This document shows positions 5,680 through 12,540 of a stretch of 43,297 bases of DNA, piece by piece. Position numbers and translations under genes: made by a program. The notes below the pieces were generated by a model that saw only the letters and a list, made by a program, of their open reading frames with translations, had not been told where the DNA came from and searched no databases. Each line of letters opens with the position of its first letter. The first letter of the stretch is position 1. This stretch comes from a virus: positions 1 through 43,297 of the IMG/VR virus record IMGVR_UViG_3300027754_000179; one strand, written 5' to 3'.

Positions 5680-6017
5680 ATAGTTACCCTTCCCTCCGCT
5701 CTTAAGTTTGATTGTTCTGTACGCCATACATCAACTACAATTTTAGCAATATCAAAAAAGTGTCTAAGTTTTTCATACTCTTCTCCAGCAATTGCTTCAG
5801 CTTCTAAATGGGCCAAGTAATCTGGATGTGATAGTGCCTCACGCTCTTGTGCGCCTATTGAATTCTCTAAACTTTGTTTCATAAGAATAGATTTCAAAGA
5901 TTTCTTAAACTCTTCTAGCTGAGTTAATTTTCTTTTTGCGGCTGATATGTTTGGCACGTTCGCCATCATCCATTCAACTGCCTTGTGTGGATCTCTACCT
6001 TGATATGCTATTGTCAT
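5676..6017 (-). CDS. Conserved phage protein of unknown function, paired with RusA
   Basis: 113 residues, helical. The central part (KKSLKSILMKQSLENS...ALSHPDYLAHL) and the end (FFDIAKIVVDVWRTEQSN) look like a recurring phage protein found beside resolvase and helicase genes; I know no function. GAGGAGATAAA precedes ATG 6017, and the start overlaps the RusA stop by four bases, so the two are made together. Possibly an accessory factor in replication or recombination (inference from position only). Confidence 0.6.
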   Translation of the reverse strand: MTIAYQGRDPHKAVEWMMANVPNISAAKRKLTQLEEFKKSLKSILMKQSLENSIGAQEREALSHPDYLAHLEAEAIAGEEYEKLRHFFDIAKIVVDVWRTEQSNLRAEGRVTI

Positions 6018-6361
6018 TTTATCTCCTCTACTTTTACTTTAATTTTTCCGCCTTTTTCATCTGCCCAATAAATTCGTAAATCAACTATTAAATGATCGTC
6101 TACATAAACACCAGCATGCGTTAATGCATCCAATGGCGCCTTAAGTAAATTATCTAAGTCTCTTCTTCGTTCATCTGGGCGCCAGGCTTCTATCGTCATC
6201 TTAACTTTACCTTGATAATGCTTAGCGCCTTTTTGAATTAATACTTGATCTGCTACTGCCTGTCTATACTCGCGGCCTTTTTTACTTATCAACATGCGAC
6301 CATTAAAGTTACGCCAATAAGTATTGACTGACGGAGGAAAAGGTAGGTCAAGTTCAATCAT
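6014..6361 (-). CDS. rusA: RusA-family Holliday junction resolvase
   Basis: 115 residues from ATG 6361: MIELDLPFPPSVNTYWR is the usual RusA N-terminus. The catalytic region RRDLDNLLKAPLDAL (66-80) supplies Asp68 and Asp70, and VYVDDHLIVDLRI supplies Asp88/89, matching Asp70, Asp72 and Asp91 of E. coli RusA. A TTG 42 bases upstream keeps the frame open but has no family support. The enzyme cuts four-way junctions symmetrically with Mg2+ as a homodimer, resolving recombination or replication intermediates before packaging. The start overlaps the upstream gene by eight bases. Confidence 0.92.
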   Translation of the reverse strand: MIELDLPFPPSVNTYWRNFNGRMLISKKGREYRQAVADQVLIQKGAKHYQGKVKMTIEAWRPDERRRDLDNLLKAPLDALTHAGVYVDDHLIVDLRIYWADEKGGKIKVKVEEIK

Positions 6362-6614
6362 GTACTTCAATCTTTGGCTTGCGTCTAAGAATGATGTCGG
6401 CAAGTTCAGGGCCTTTCATCTCAGGATTGTCAGTACAAATCTTTCCACATGCTTCACGTTCTTTAATAATTGCCTCATCAACAACAGCCAAGAAGTCTTC
6501 AAAAGATTTAGACATCTCTTCATTGTGTTCTGCAACCGAAATAAAGTCAGGGTTATGTGGAATTGTTTTACCTAAAAATACATCTGCAAAATTACTTTTC
6601 TTTTCTTCAGCCAT
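6354..6614 (-). CDS. Hypothetical protein
   Basis: 86 residues. The C-terminal half EREACGKICTDNP...ADIILRRK resembles the 'REACAxxxE....A..IRxR' segment that recurs in small phage proteins of unknown role. No membrane segment and no enzyme motif. AGGAGATAGTA precedes ATG 6614. The gene overlaps both neighbours by eight bases and lies between RusA and another small unknown. Confidence 0.55.
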   Translation of the reverse strand: MAEEKKSNFADVFLGKTIPHNPDFISVAEHNEEMSKSFEDFLAVVDEAIIKEREACGKICTDNPEMKGPELADIILRRKPKIEVHD

Positions 6615-6897
6615 TACTATCTCCTATACCATGTTTACGTTCAATTGCTCTTGCAAAATGCAATGGGTACATTGGATCATGAAGATTTAAATCCTCAACC
6701 AACTCCCATACATCATCTTCAGGCAATGGTTTATTTTTATATAATTCTATTTCTTTTTTTAATGTTTCAAGCACGTTCATTGCGTATCCTGCAATTGCAT
6801 CGTTCTCATGACTTTCATCATCTGGAACATAAATTTCGCAAATAGCATCAAGCGCATTCATGCTTTCTTTTAATTTTTGCATTAATTGTTCACTCAT
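6607..6897 (-). CDS. Hypothetical acidic protein
   Basis: 96 residues from ATG 6897. A GTG three codons earlier (6906) abuts the Shine-Dalgarno sequence, while GGAAGG is properly spaced from 6897. Acidic, mostly helical, with a C-terminal DPMYPLHFARAIERKHGI. Not recognised. The start overlaps the upstream stop by eight bases (ATGAGTGA), the same arrangement as before RusA. Confidence 0.5.
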   Translation of the reverse strand: MSEQLMQKLKESMNALDAICEIYVPDDESHENDAIAGYAMNVLETLKKEIELYKNKPLPEDDVWELVEDLNLHDPMYPLHFARAIERKHGIGDSNG

Positions 6898-7096
6898 ACC
6901 ACTCACCCTTCCTTCCTCGGTTGCCTTTATTCCATTGGTTCATTACATCCTCCGTTAATTTAGAATTTTTATGATTGGCATCCCATCTGCCCATAAACTC
7001 GTATGCCGTGTCTCTATTTGCAATGCGCTTCTTAATAACGTCTCGAACCAAACATTGATAGAGGAATTCCTTGCTGCAATTACCTTTGTCAATCAA
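6890..7096 (-). CDS. Small basic phage protein ending WNxGNRGxxGEWxE
   Basis: 68 residues from a TTG at 7096 whose TTGA overlaps the helicase stop. Cys-containing N-terminus, a central RDTAYEFMGRWD segment and the ending MNQWNKGNRGRKGEWYE. This ending recurs in short phage proteins near replication genes, one of the recent DUF families; I recall no function. Close coupling to the helicase suggests an accessory role (inference). Confidence 0.55.
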   Translation of the reverse strand: MIDKGNCSKEFLYQCLVRDVIKKRIANRDTAYEFMGRWDANHKNSKLTEDVMNQWNKGNRGRKGEWYE

Positions 7097-8040
7097 AATG
7101 CACCTGCGGTGTCAAACGCCATAGGCACTCCATTTTCATCTTCAATAAATTGTTGACTATCTTTGTGATAGTAAAGACCATACCAATCTTCTGTTTCACC
7201 ATTACGTTGCTTTTCACACATAAGGTGTGCATCAGGGGCTTGCACTACAGCTTCGCCTTGTCTAATCTTTCGCTCCTTAGCTTTGTTTCTGTGCATAAGT
7301 AAAACATTGTCCACTTGATCTGCAATAGCGCCAGTCCCTTTAACATCGTTTTTGTTTGGTTTAATTTCCTCACTTGCAAGCTTTCTAATGTGATGTATTA
7401 AATGTATGTGAACATTATGGTCTCGGGCTAATGCCGTCAATTCATCAACAAAAGCTTTCTGGGCGTTGTAATCATCTTCACCTGATACGCACTTCATAAG
7501 CGAATCAATAAATATATGTGTAATACCTAATTCAACAGCACAATACCTAGCAACTGAAATAACCTGCTTAGAATTAGTTGTACCTTGTTGATCGTATAAC
7601 CAAAGCTTGCTAGTAGAAAATGTTTTTAATCTATCGTAAAAGCTTGTGATCAACGCAGCTCTATCTTTAATAAATGGATTTTCTAAATCTTGTCCACTAA
7701 ATTGCCTTGTCATTCGCATGATTGTTCTTTTTGGTTTCATCTCAAAAGACATAATGCAAACCTTTTGATCTTGTTTAATTAAACCTAATGCAATCTGACC
7801 AGTAATCAAACTTTTACCGCTGCCGTTTGTGCCAGCATACAAAGTAACCTCACCTGGTCTAAAATTAAACTCATTAATAGTCTTTGACCATGGCATAGTG
7901 CACTTAGGAACCACAATTGGATTAGTGATGTCTTCCTTAAGCTCATCAATAAAAACACTAACATCTTTTACTTTCATGTTAGCTTCGGTAAGTTTTAGAT
8001 AATGCTCAAAATCTATTTCACTTGGTTGTAATAGTTCCAC
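7093..8040 (-). CDS. Replicative DNA helicase, RecA-fold (DnaB/Twinkle-like)
   Basis: 315 residues from GTG 8040 (AAAGGA seven bases upstream). Walker A GTNGSGKS is at 70-77, Walker B IFIDS at 176-180, and the DnaB H4-like motif VKGTGAIADQVDNVLLM at 233-249. This is the hexameric RecA-like motor domain with a short N-terminal extension of about 55 residues and no primase or full DnaB N-domain, like phage helicases of the Twinkle/T7 gp4 motor class. It unwinds DNA 5'-3' at the fork. It follows the DUF1376 replication protein, a common initiator-helicase pairing. No separate primase gene was found in the window, so host DnaG may be used. Confidence 0.87.
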   Translation of the reverse strand: MELLQPSEIDFEHYLKLTEANMKVKDVSVFIDELKEDITNPIVVPKCTMPWSKTINEFNFRPGEVTLYAGTNGSGKSLITGQIALGLIKQDQKVCIMSFEMKPKRTIMRMTRQFSGQDLENPFIKDRAALITSFYDRLKTFSTSKLWLYDQQGTTNSKQVISVARYCAVELGITHIFIDSLMKCVSGEDDYNAQKAFVDELTALARDHNVHIHLIHHIRKLASEEIKPNKNDVKGTGAIADQVDNVLLMHRNKAKERKIRQGEAVVQAPDAHLMCEKQRNGETEDWYGLYYHKDSQQFIEDENGVPMAFDTAGAF

Positions 8041-8383
8041 TTAATAATCCTTTGTTATCTAAAATTTGTACTTCGTCATCTTCCATCTGAAACATTAACA
8101 ACACTCTTTCAGGTAAACACTTAGTAATCTTTTCGTAAACATTTAACAGCCTATTTGAATTATCGCCTCGGATAAAAATAGTTAGGCCATAAGCAAACCT
8201 AAAATCAATAGACTCAATGTTGTCTTTAGTTTCAATAAGAATTGCGGGGTAGTCCATTGTGTCAGAGTACTTGTGCCATTCCTTTTCATAATGCGGATCA
8301 TCGTCATCACCAACCCATATATCAATTGCCTCTGGCTTGTGGCCATCTTTTCTAATCTCAAATAACTTATCTATACCAATCAT
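8018..8383 (-). CDS. Hypothetical protein between replication initiator and helicase
   Basis: 121 residues from ATG 8383, which overlaps the upstream stop (ATGA) and has AAGGAG eleven bases before it; the TTG at 8392 is too close to that site. The N-terminus reads MIGIDKLFEIRKDGHKPEAI, followed by an acidic run GDDDDP and a mixed alpha/beta body. I do not recognise it. Its position raises the possibility of a helicase-loader-like role, but no AAA motif (Walker A) is present. The C-terminus overlaps the helicase start by 23 bases. Confidence 0.5.
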   Translation of the reverse strand: MIGIDKLFEIRKDGHKPEAIDIWVGDDDDPHYEKEWHKYSDTMDYPAILIETKDNIESIDFRFAYGLTIFIRGDNSNRLLNVYEKITKCLPERVLLMFQMEDDEVQILDNKGLLSGTITTK

Positions 8384-9021
8384 TTTTTCCAATACTCCTT
8401 AGGTTTTTGCGGCTCAAGCTTAATAAGCCATTCGGCTTTAAATCCAATCCAATTATTCTCAACGCATATAGTCAAGGCATCATTTAAAGTCTTGTTGGCC
8501 TTTTTAGCCTCGCGCTCAATTGCTTTTAGGGCTATGTCCGTTATAGGAAGTCTTTTGGCTTTGCGAAGCTTAAGGTAGTCTTTCCATACAGACACATCTA
8601 CACCTTCAGGTGTATGTGTATTAGTTATTGAGTTATTGAGTTCTTTAGTTATTGAGTTAGCATTGCCATCGCATTGCGTTCGCATTGCGTTCGCATTCTT
8701 TTCTTTTTCCCACTTTACTTTAGCCGACTGACTAGCCTTGTAAGACTTCTCTTGATACTTTTCAATCTCAACATCGCAGCGCTTATGGATAAAGCCAGCA
8801 TCGGTCTTAGTGAAAAAGTCATCCAGTATATTTCTGATAGCTTGTTTTTCAATCTCATCCTTAACTCCTAAAAATCTAAAAAGTTTCTCGTCCTCTAAAG
8901 GCAAAGGCTCTTCAAGCAAGTAATACCTTGACAATGCTTTTATGTAAGCACCGTGCTCGGTCAAACTTAAATGATCCGTGTCTTTTTTGTAGTCACCAAT
9001 GTTGAACCTGAACCAATGCAT
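8380..9021 (-). CDS. DUF1376 replication protein (O-like initiator candidate)
   Basis: 213 residues. The N-terminal 90 match the DUF1376 pattern: MHWFRFNIGDYKKDT, LSLTEHGAYIKALSRYYL, then LFRFLGV. Phage proteins of this type carry a winged-helix-like N-domain and sit beside helicases or helicase loaders. A low-complexity linker (about 108-140, rich in Asn, Thr and Ser) is encoded by direct repeats (8625-8698) that may be the origin, as in lambda gene O. The C-terminal part (about 145-213) has YLKLRKAKRLPITDIALKAI and WIGFKAEWL, common to such proteins and likely to contact the helicase. ATG 9021 has AGGAGA upstream. It is the second gene of the leftward early operon. Confidence 0.75.
   Translation of the reverse strand: MHWFRFNIGDYKKDTDHLSLTEHGAYIKALSRYYLLEEPLPLEDEKLFRFLGVKDEIEKQAIRNILDDFFTKTDAGFIHKRCDVEIEKYQEKSYKASQSAKVKWEKEKNANAMRTQCDGNANSITKELNNSITNTHTPEGVDVSVWKDYLKLRKAKRLPITDIALKAIEREAKKANKTLNDALTICVENNWIGFKAEWLIKLEPQKPKEYWKK
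8625..8698. repeat. Direct repeats inside the replication gene, candidate origin iterons
   Basis: TTATTGAGTT occurs at 8625-8634, 8633-8642 and 8649-8658. It is followed by an 11-bp tandem array with GCATTGC at 8660, 8671 and 8682 and a degenerate GCATTC at 8693. Eleven bases is about one helical turn, so a protein could bind one face. The AT-rich first block beside the GC-richer second block resembles the iteron plus AT-rich arrangement of phage origins placed in the initiator gene. Confidence 0.55.
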
Positions 9022-9023
9022 GT

Positions 9024-9230
9024 TTACTTTCTCCTAAAAATATCAGGTCGTAGCATCTCTGCCTTTACCTTATTTTTGGTGTACTCTTCAATCCTTAAAC
9101 ATAATTGTGGACTAGGCTTTTTACTTCCATTCAAAATTAATGATAACCAAGTCTGCGTAATACCAAGGCTTTCACACATTTCTTTCTTTGCACCTATATG
9201 TAAATTATAAAAAAAATCATTCAGTGTCAT
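9024..9230 (-). CDS. Cro/YdaS-like helix-turn-helix repressor
   Basis: 68 residues from ATG 9230 (MTLNDFFYNL), chosen for AGGAGC seven bases upstream over an in-frame start at 9290. Residues about 13-50 form a helix-turn-helix: GAKKEMCESLGITQTWLSLI, then LNGSKKPSPQLCLRIEEYT, the layout of P22 Cro and YdaS-type regulators (K/A-L-G-x-T-x-x-x-x-S-x-x-L-x-G). It is the first gene leftward from the divergent region and probably binds the dyad at 9267-9284, repressing both promoters. No partner CI-like repressor or integrase is in the window, so lysogeny is not supported. Confidence 0.78.
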   Translation of the reverse strand: MTLNDFFYNLHIGAKKEMCESLGITQTWLSLILNGSKKPSPQLCLRIEEYTKNKVKAEMLRPDIFRRK

Positions 9231-9258
9231 GATTGCTCCTTTTCTGTAACACAAGTGC

Positions 9259-9287
9259 ATATTATCCAATATTAAAAAATATTGCAA
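9259..9287 (-). promoter_or_regulatory. Leftward early promoter
   Basis: On the minus strand TTGCAA (9282-9287), 17 bp, TAATAT (9259-9264). The -35 hexamer is its own reverse complement and also serves the rightward promoter. Transcripts start near 9252 and lead into the Cro-like gene. Confidence 0.6.
9267..9284. promoter_or_regulatory. 18-bp dyad operator between divergent promoters
   Basis: CAATATT (9267-9273), AAAA, AATATTG (9278-9284): perfect 7-bp arms around a 4-bp centre. It fills the spacer of the leftward promoter and overlaps the shared -35 box, so one bound dimer would cover both promoters. The Cro-like protein encoded next to it is the natural candidate ligand. Confidence 0.65.
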
Positions 9288-9311
9288 CAATTAATTAAAA
9301 TATGTTATAGT
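9282..9311 (+). promoter_or_regulatory. Rightward early promoter, extended -10
   Basis: TTGCAA (9282-9287), 18 bp, TATAGT (9306-9311) with TG one base before it. It shares its -35 with the leftward promoter. AAGGA then precedes the ATG at 9344. Confidence 0.6.
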
Positions 9312-9343
9312 GCTTTCACTTAAATAACTTTTAAGGATTACGA

Positions 9344-9589
9344 ATGAAAACAAATTATAGAAAAGTGCCACCTTATATGACAAAAGCTGGAGTACAGATA
9401 GGACTACTTTACCAGGAGCCATTCGAGGCCCGTATGGATGAAGATGGTTTTGCTTTACAAAGAGCTTTGCTTTCACAAAAACATAAAAATGTCAATAACC
9501 CATACATAACAATTGATCTTGTGATTGTGGCAGTATGCGTTGTGACATTGATTGGTTTAATCATAGGAGGTTTTTATGGCTTCATATGA
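9344..9589 (+). CDS. Small membrane protein, first rightward early gene
   Basis: 81 residues. The N-terminal 50 are soluble (RKVPPYMTKAGVQIGLLYQE...) and the C-terminal 28 form one membrane span (ITIDLVIVAVCVVTLIGLII), a tail-anchored layout with the N-terminus in the cytoplasm. Function unknown. AAGGATTACGA precedes ATG 9344; the end overlaps the next gene by 14 bases. The first position after the early promoter suggests a host-takeover or exclusion role, but nothing in the sequence shows which. Confidence 0.6.
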   Translation: MKTNYRKVPPYMTKAGVQIGLLYQEPFEARMDEDGFALQRALLSQKHKNVNNPYITIDLVIVAVCVVTLIGLIIGGFYGFI

Positions 9590-9794
9590 AGATGACTGGC
9601 AACAAGCAGAACAACATCAAGATATGTTAAATCGACATCAAAGGCTGATAGAAGCTTTTTGTCGAGCTATGAGTGGCATTGCAACACCTGACGATTGGAA
9701 TCATATTCGATATGAGTCTGGACTGTCTGATGGTGAATTTAGAACAGTTACATTTAATACTAATTTAGGAGAAACAAATGAGCTTAATCGTTAA
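9576..9794 (+). CDS. Hypothetical protein
   Basis: 72 residues, acidic and polar, starting MASYEDDWQQAEQHQDMLNR and containing CRAMSGIATPDDWNHIRYES. No membrane segment or known motif; not recognised. AGGAGG precedes ATG 9576. The 3' end overlaps the start of the SSB-like gene by 17 bases, tying its expression to replication genes. Confidence 0.5.
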   Translation: MASYEDDWQQAEQHQDMLNRHQRLIEAFCRAMSGIATPDDWNHIRYESGLSDGEFRTVTFNTNLGETNELNR

Positions 9795-10422
9795 AGCAGG
9801 TAGTGAATCAAATTTTATCCCCGTGCCATCTGGCATGCATCTTGCTAGATGTACAAAAATTATTGATTTAGGTACACAAAAATCAGAGTACATGGGTACA
9901 GTAAAACATCTTAAAAAACTTATGGTGCAATTTGAAGTACACGGCGAAGATGCAGAAGGCAATCCAACCGTTACAACAAAAGGCGATCCAATGATTATTT
10001 CTAAAAGTTATACTGCATCGCTTGCTGATAAAGCATCATTACGTAGAGATTTAGAAACTTGGAGAGGTAAACCATTTACGCCACAAGAAAAAGATGGTTT
10101 TGAATTAAAAAATGTTTTAGGCCAATGGGCTATGATTACCGTAGGTCAATCAGAAAATAATGGTAGAACATATACAAACATTCTTAATGTTAATCCAGTA
10201 CCTGCCAATATTAAAAAAGTTGGTTTGCCAGAAGGTAAAAATGAATTAAAGATTTTTGATATTAGCGATCCTGATATGGCACTTTTTGAATCATTTTCAG
10301 ATGGTTTAAAATCTAAAATTAAATTATCGCCTGAGTGGGAAAGATTACACGGGTCACCTGATACTGGATCAGATTCACTAGTTGCAGCTTTTGATGATAT
10401 GGATAGCGATATTCCATTTTAA
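9778..10422 (+). CDS. Single-stranded DNA-binding-like protein with SSB-type acidic tail
   Basis: 214 residues. The last ten, AFDDMDSDIPF, closely match the C-terminal tip of bacterial SSB (DFDDDIPF), which recruits replication and repair proteins. The body is beta-rich with LMVQFEV, GDPMIISKSYTASL and GQWAMITVGQSENNGRTYTNI, consistent with an OB fold in the manner of T7 gp2.5-like phage SSBs. It is longer than bacterial SSB cores, and I cannot identify OB strands with certainty. It would coat ssDNA at forks and contact the exonuclease encoded two genes downstream. AGGAGA precedes the ATG. The tail is strong evidence for the role; family membership is less sure. Confidence 0.68.
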   Translation: MSLIVKAGSESNFIPVPSGMHLARCTKIIDLGTQKSEYMGTVKHLKKLMVQFEVHGEDAEGNPTVTTKGDPMIISKSYTASLADKASLRRDLETWRGKPFTPQEKDGFELKNVLGQWAMITVGQSENNGRTYTNILNVNPVPANIKKVGLPEGKNELKIFDISDPDMALFESFSDGLKSKIKLSPEWERLHGSPDTGSDSLVAAFDDMDSDIPF

Positions 10423-10424
10423 TC

Positions 10425-11093
10425 ATGGAAAATATTGCAGAAAACGCAAACGATCCATTACCATTTAAGTTAGCAACTACAAAATTTTGCTCTAAATGCA
10501 AAAATGAAACAGCACATAGCGAGTTTTATAAAAACGCTTTTACTAGAGATGGTTTGGATAGTTATTGTAAACCATGCAAAGCCACATACTATCAAGAACG
10601 AAAAGAGGGTAAGAAATTGCTCTCTTTTAAACAAGTGGCTCCACATAAAAAGTTTTGGCTTGCAGAAAATAAACTTAAAAAAATAGCTCATCAAAAAGTT
10701 GGATATGCTATTCAAAAAGGTGAATTAATTAGGCGGCCATGCGAACGTTGTGGTACTACAGAAAATGTTGTAGCACATCATGAAGATTATAATAAGCCTT
10801 TAGAAGTTGTATGGCTATGTAAACATCATCATATGGAAAGGCATGCTGAATTGGATAGAGAAGACAAACCGAAACCTGACATGATCAATCACCCGCCTCA
10901 CTACACCCAGGGTGGTATTGAGATGCTTGACTACATTAAGGCTAAATTCCCGCCCGAGCAATACATAGGATTTTTGCGCGGCAATATTGAAAAATATAAT
11001 ACGCGTATTGGTCTTAAAGATGATTCAGTCCAGGAAGCTGCAAAGATAGAATTTTACGCTAAAGAACTACATCGATTTTTAAGAGAGGGATAG
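10425..11093 (+). CDS. Fusion of Cys4 zinc finger, HNH-like module and DUF3310
   Basis: 222 residues in three parts. Residues about 24-60 hold CSKC...FYKNAFTRDGL...CKPC, a four-cysteine finger. Residues about 101-143 hold CERCG...VVAHHEDYNKP...WLCKHHHMERH, an HNH-type zinc nuclease core. Residues 153-222 are a complete DUF3310 domain (MINHPPHYTQGGIEMLDYIK), related to the T7 gp1.7 nucleotide-kinase-like family. DUF3310 usually stands alone, so a homing-type HNH module seems to have joined its 5' end. An internal ATG at 10881 could make DUF3310 alone but has no clear ribosome-binding site. The same finger type opens the HNH gene at 35163-35651. Three bases separate it from the SSB-like gene; the start itself has a weak site. 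Confidence 0.75.
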   Translation: MENIAENANDPLPFKLATTKFCSKCKNETAHSEFYKNAFTRDGLDSYCKPCKATYYQERKEGKKLLSFKQVAPHKKFWLAENKLKKIAHQKVGYAIQKGELIRRPCERCGTTENVVAHHEDYNKPLEVVWLCKHHHMERHAELDREDKPKPDMINHPPHYTQGGIEMLDYIKAKFPPEQYIGFLRGNIEKYNTRIGLKDDSVQEAAKIEFYAKELHRFLREG

Positions 11094-11094
11094 T

Positions 11095-11901
11095 ATGACT
11101 GAGCCAAGTAAAAGTTTGTTTTATGTATCAGAACAGCCAAAGATTAGGGCATCAGAATCTAATCACTGGTACACCAGGGATGGTATACCACAGTATACAG
11201 TTGTAGGTAAGAATGGAAATGAACGCAATACTACCCTAAGAGACGCTAGGACTATGGATTTAGTTCCATCAGTTACGACTATTTTAGGCGTTGCGGCAAA
11301 ACCTGCATTGGTAGCTTGGATGCAAACCCAAGTTTTAATGACTGCCCTTACTTCTACAAAACGAGAAGGGGAAGCTGAAAAAGATTATATTGATAGAATT
11401 ATCTATGATTCTAAACAACAGGGTCGAGATGCTGCCAATAAAGGTACTGATATCCATGCCGCTATAGAATCGTTTTTTGAGGGCCGATATCATAAAGATT
11501 ACCCAGAACATGTCCAAGGATGCGTTCGTGCGTTAGAAGCTCATTATGGAAGGATTGGATGGGTTGCTGAGCGTTCTTTTGGTCATGAGCTAGGTTTTGC
11601 TGGAAAATGTGACCTTCATGCACCAAATGAGGTCATAGACGGTGGAATTGTAGTTGATGTTAAGACAAAAGATTTTGAAGATGACAAAGATGTGATAGGA
11701 TATGATGAACACCTCATGCAATTATCTGCATACAGAGTAGGGCTTGGTATACCCAACGCTCGTTGCTCTAACATTTTTGTATCCCGCACAAAGCCTGGTC
11801 TGTGCAAAATTATTGAATGGTCTGAAGAAGACTTGCAACGCGGCTGGGAAATGTTTGTAAACCTTTTAAAGTTTTGGCAACTTAAAAACAAATACAAGTG
11901 A
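11095..11901 (+). CDS. PD-(D/E)XK exonuclease, RecB/Cas4-like
   Basis: 268 residues. After LVPSVTTILGVAAKPALVAW (57-76) come the helical motif KGTDIHAAIESFFEG with His121, Asp173 in GKCDL, the catalytic Asp188-Val-Lys190 in IVVDVKTKD, and Q209xxAY212 in MQLSAY. These are the RecB-family nuclease motifs seen in phage recombination exonucleases. It would resect dsDNA ends for single-strand annealing or degrade host DNA. It lies two genes from the SSB-like protein and far from RusA. No Redbeta/RecT-type annealase was recognised, so the SSB-like protein might serve that role (inference). GAGAGGGA precedes ATG 11095. Confidence 0.85.
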   Translation: MTEPSKSLFYVSEQPKIRASESNHWYTRDGIPQYTVVGKNGNERNTTLRDARTMDLVPSVTTILGVAAKPALVAWMQTQVLMTALTSTKREGEAEKDYIDRIIYDSKQQGRDAANKGTDIHAAIESFFEGRYHKDYPEHVQGCVRALEAHYGRIGWVAERSFGHELGFAGKCDLHAPNEVIDGGIVVDVKTKDFEDDKDVIGYDEHLMQLSAYRVGLGIPNARCSNIFVSRTKPGLCKIIEWSEEDLQRGWEMFVNLLKFWQLKNKYK

Positions 11902-11908
11902 GATAAAT

Positions 11909-12136
11909 ATGAACGAAGACCTAATTAAACAAATATTTTTTTATTGTAAGAACAATGATCCTAATGGCTTATACACCGATCCTACGGATGAGTCATTAGA
12001 CATACTTGAGTTTGCTCGCAAAATTGAAGCAGTATTATCTATTCAAGTTCGCGATGCAGAACATGCACGATTGGTTGAGATAGCACGATCTCTCAATCCT
12101 AACGTTGCACGCGTGTTGGAGGAGAAAAAGCTCTAA
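11909..12136 (+). CDS. Hypothetical protein
   Basis: 75 residues, acidic N-terminal half (NDPNGLYTDPTDESLDILEF) and a helical C-terminus (AEHARLVEIARSLNPNVARV). Not recognised; no metal or membrane motif. It follows the exonuclease by seven bases in the same operon. A 32-base gap with a strong new ribosome-binding site follows. Confidence 0.5.
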   Translation: MNEDLIKQIFFYCKNNDPNGLYTDPTDESLDILEFARKIEAVLSIQVRDAEHARLVEIARSLNPNVARVLEEKKL

Positions 12137-12168
12137 CGCAAAGAGTAACATTTGGTAAGGAGGTAACA

Positions 12169-12540
12169 TTGATAGACCAAATAGCAGCATTAACATGCTT
12201 GGCCCAGGCAGCTTTTATGGAAGCAAGAGGCGAGCCAGTAGCAGGACAAACGGCGGTAATGATGGTTCTCTATCGGAGGGCTGAATTTAAACCTGAACGG
12301 ATATGTTTAGAGTTGGCAAGGCCTTACCAATTTTCATGGTATGGACATATTAAACCACCTCAGCGAGGCGCTACGGAATTGCGACCGTTCTATAATTTAG
12401 CACATCAAGTGTTAAATTTAAAAGTAATAGACACATCAAAGGGAGCTTATAACTTTCATGAAATCTCACTCAAGCCCAAACCCCTCTGGGCAAAACAAAA
12501 GCCAGTCAAAGTCGTCATCAATAATCATATCTTCTACTGA
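12169..12540 (+). CDS. SleB-like cell wall hydrolase (Hydrolase_2)
   Basis: 123 residues from a TTG at 12169, fixed by a full AAGGAGG at 12157-12163. The domain begins LAQAAFMEARGEPVAGQTAV, with Glu18 as the likely catalytic acid. It continues VLYRR, CLELARPYQFSW and a C-terminal GAYNFHE...PLWA segment, the SleB/CwlJ core of a lytic transglycosylase-type muramidase. No signal peptide or membrane anchor is visible. It lies in the early operon, away from the lysozyme/holin cassette (28132-29808). Roles may be a second endolysin or peptidoglycan remodelling during entry. The 3' end overlaps the next gene by 83 bases. Confidence 0.82.
   Translation: MIDQIAALTCLAQAAFMEARGEPVAGQTAVMMVLYRRAEFKPERICLELARPYQFSWYGHIKPPQRGATELRPFYNLAHQVLNLKVIDTSKGAYNFHEISLKPKPLWAKQKPVKVVINNHIFY

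Noticed and set aside
9024-9290. Longer form of the Cro-like protein from 9290
   Set aside because: The extra 20 codons would start upstream of the predicted promoter -10 and lack a ribosome-binding site; ATG 9230 has AGGAGC.
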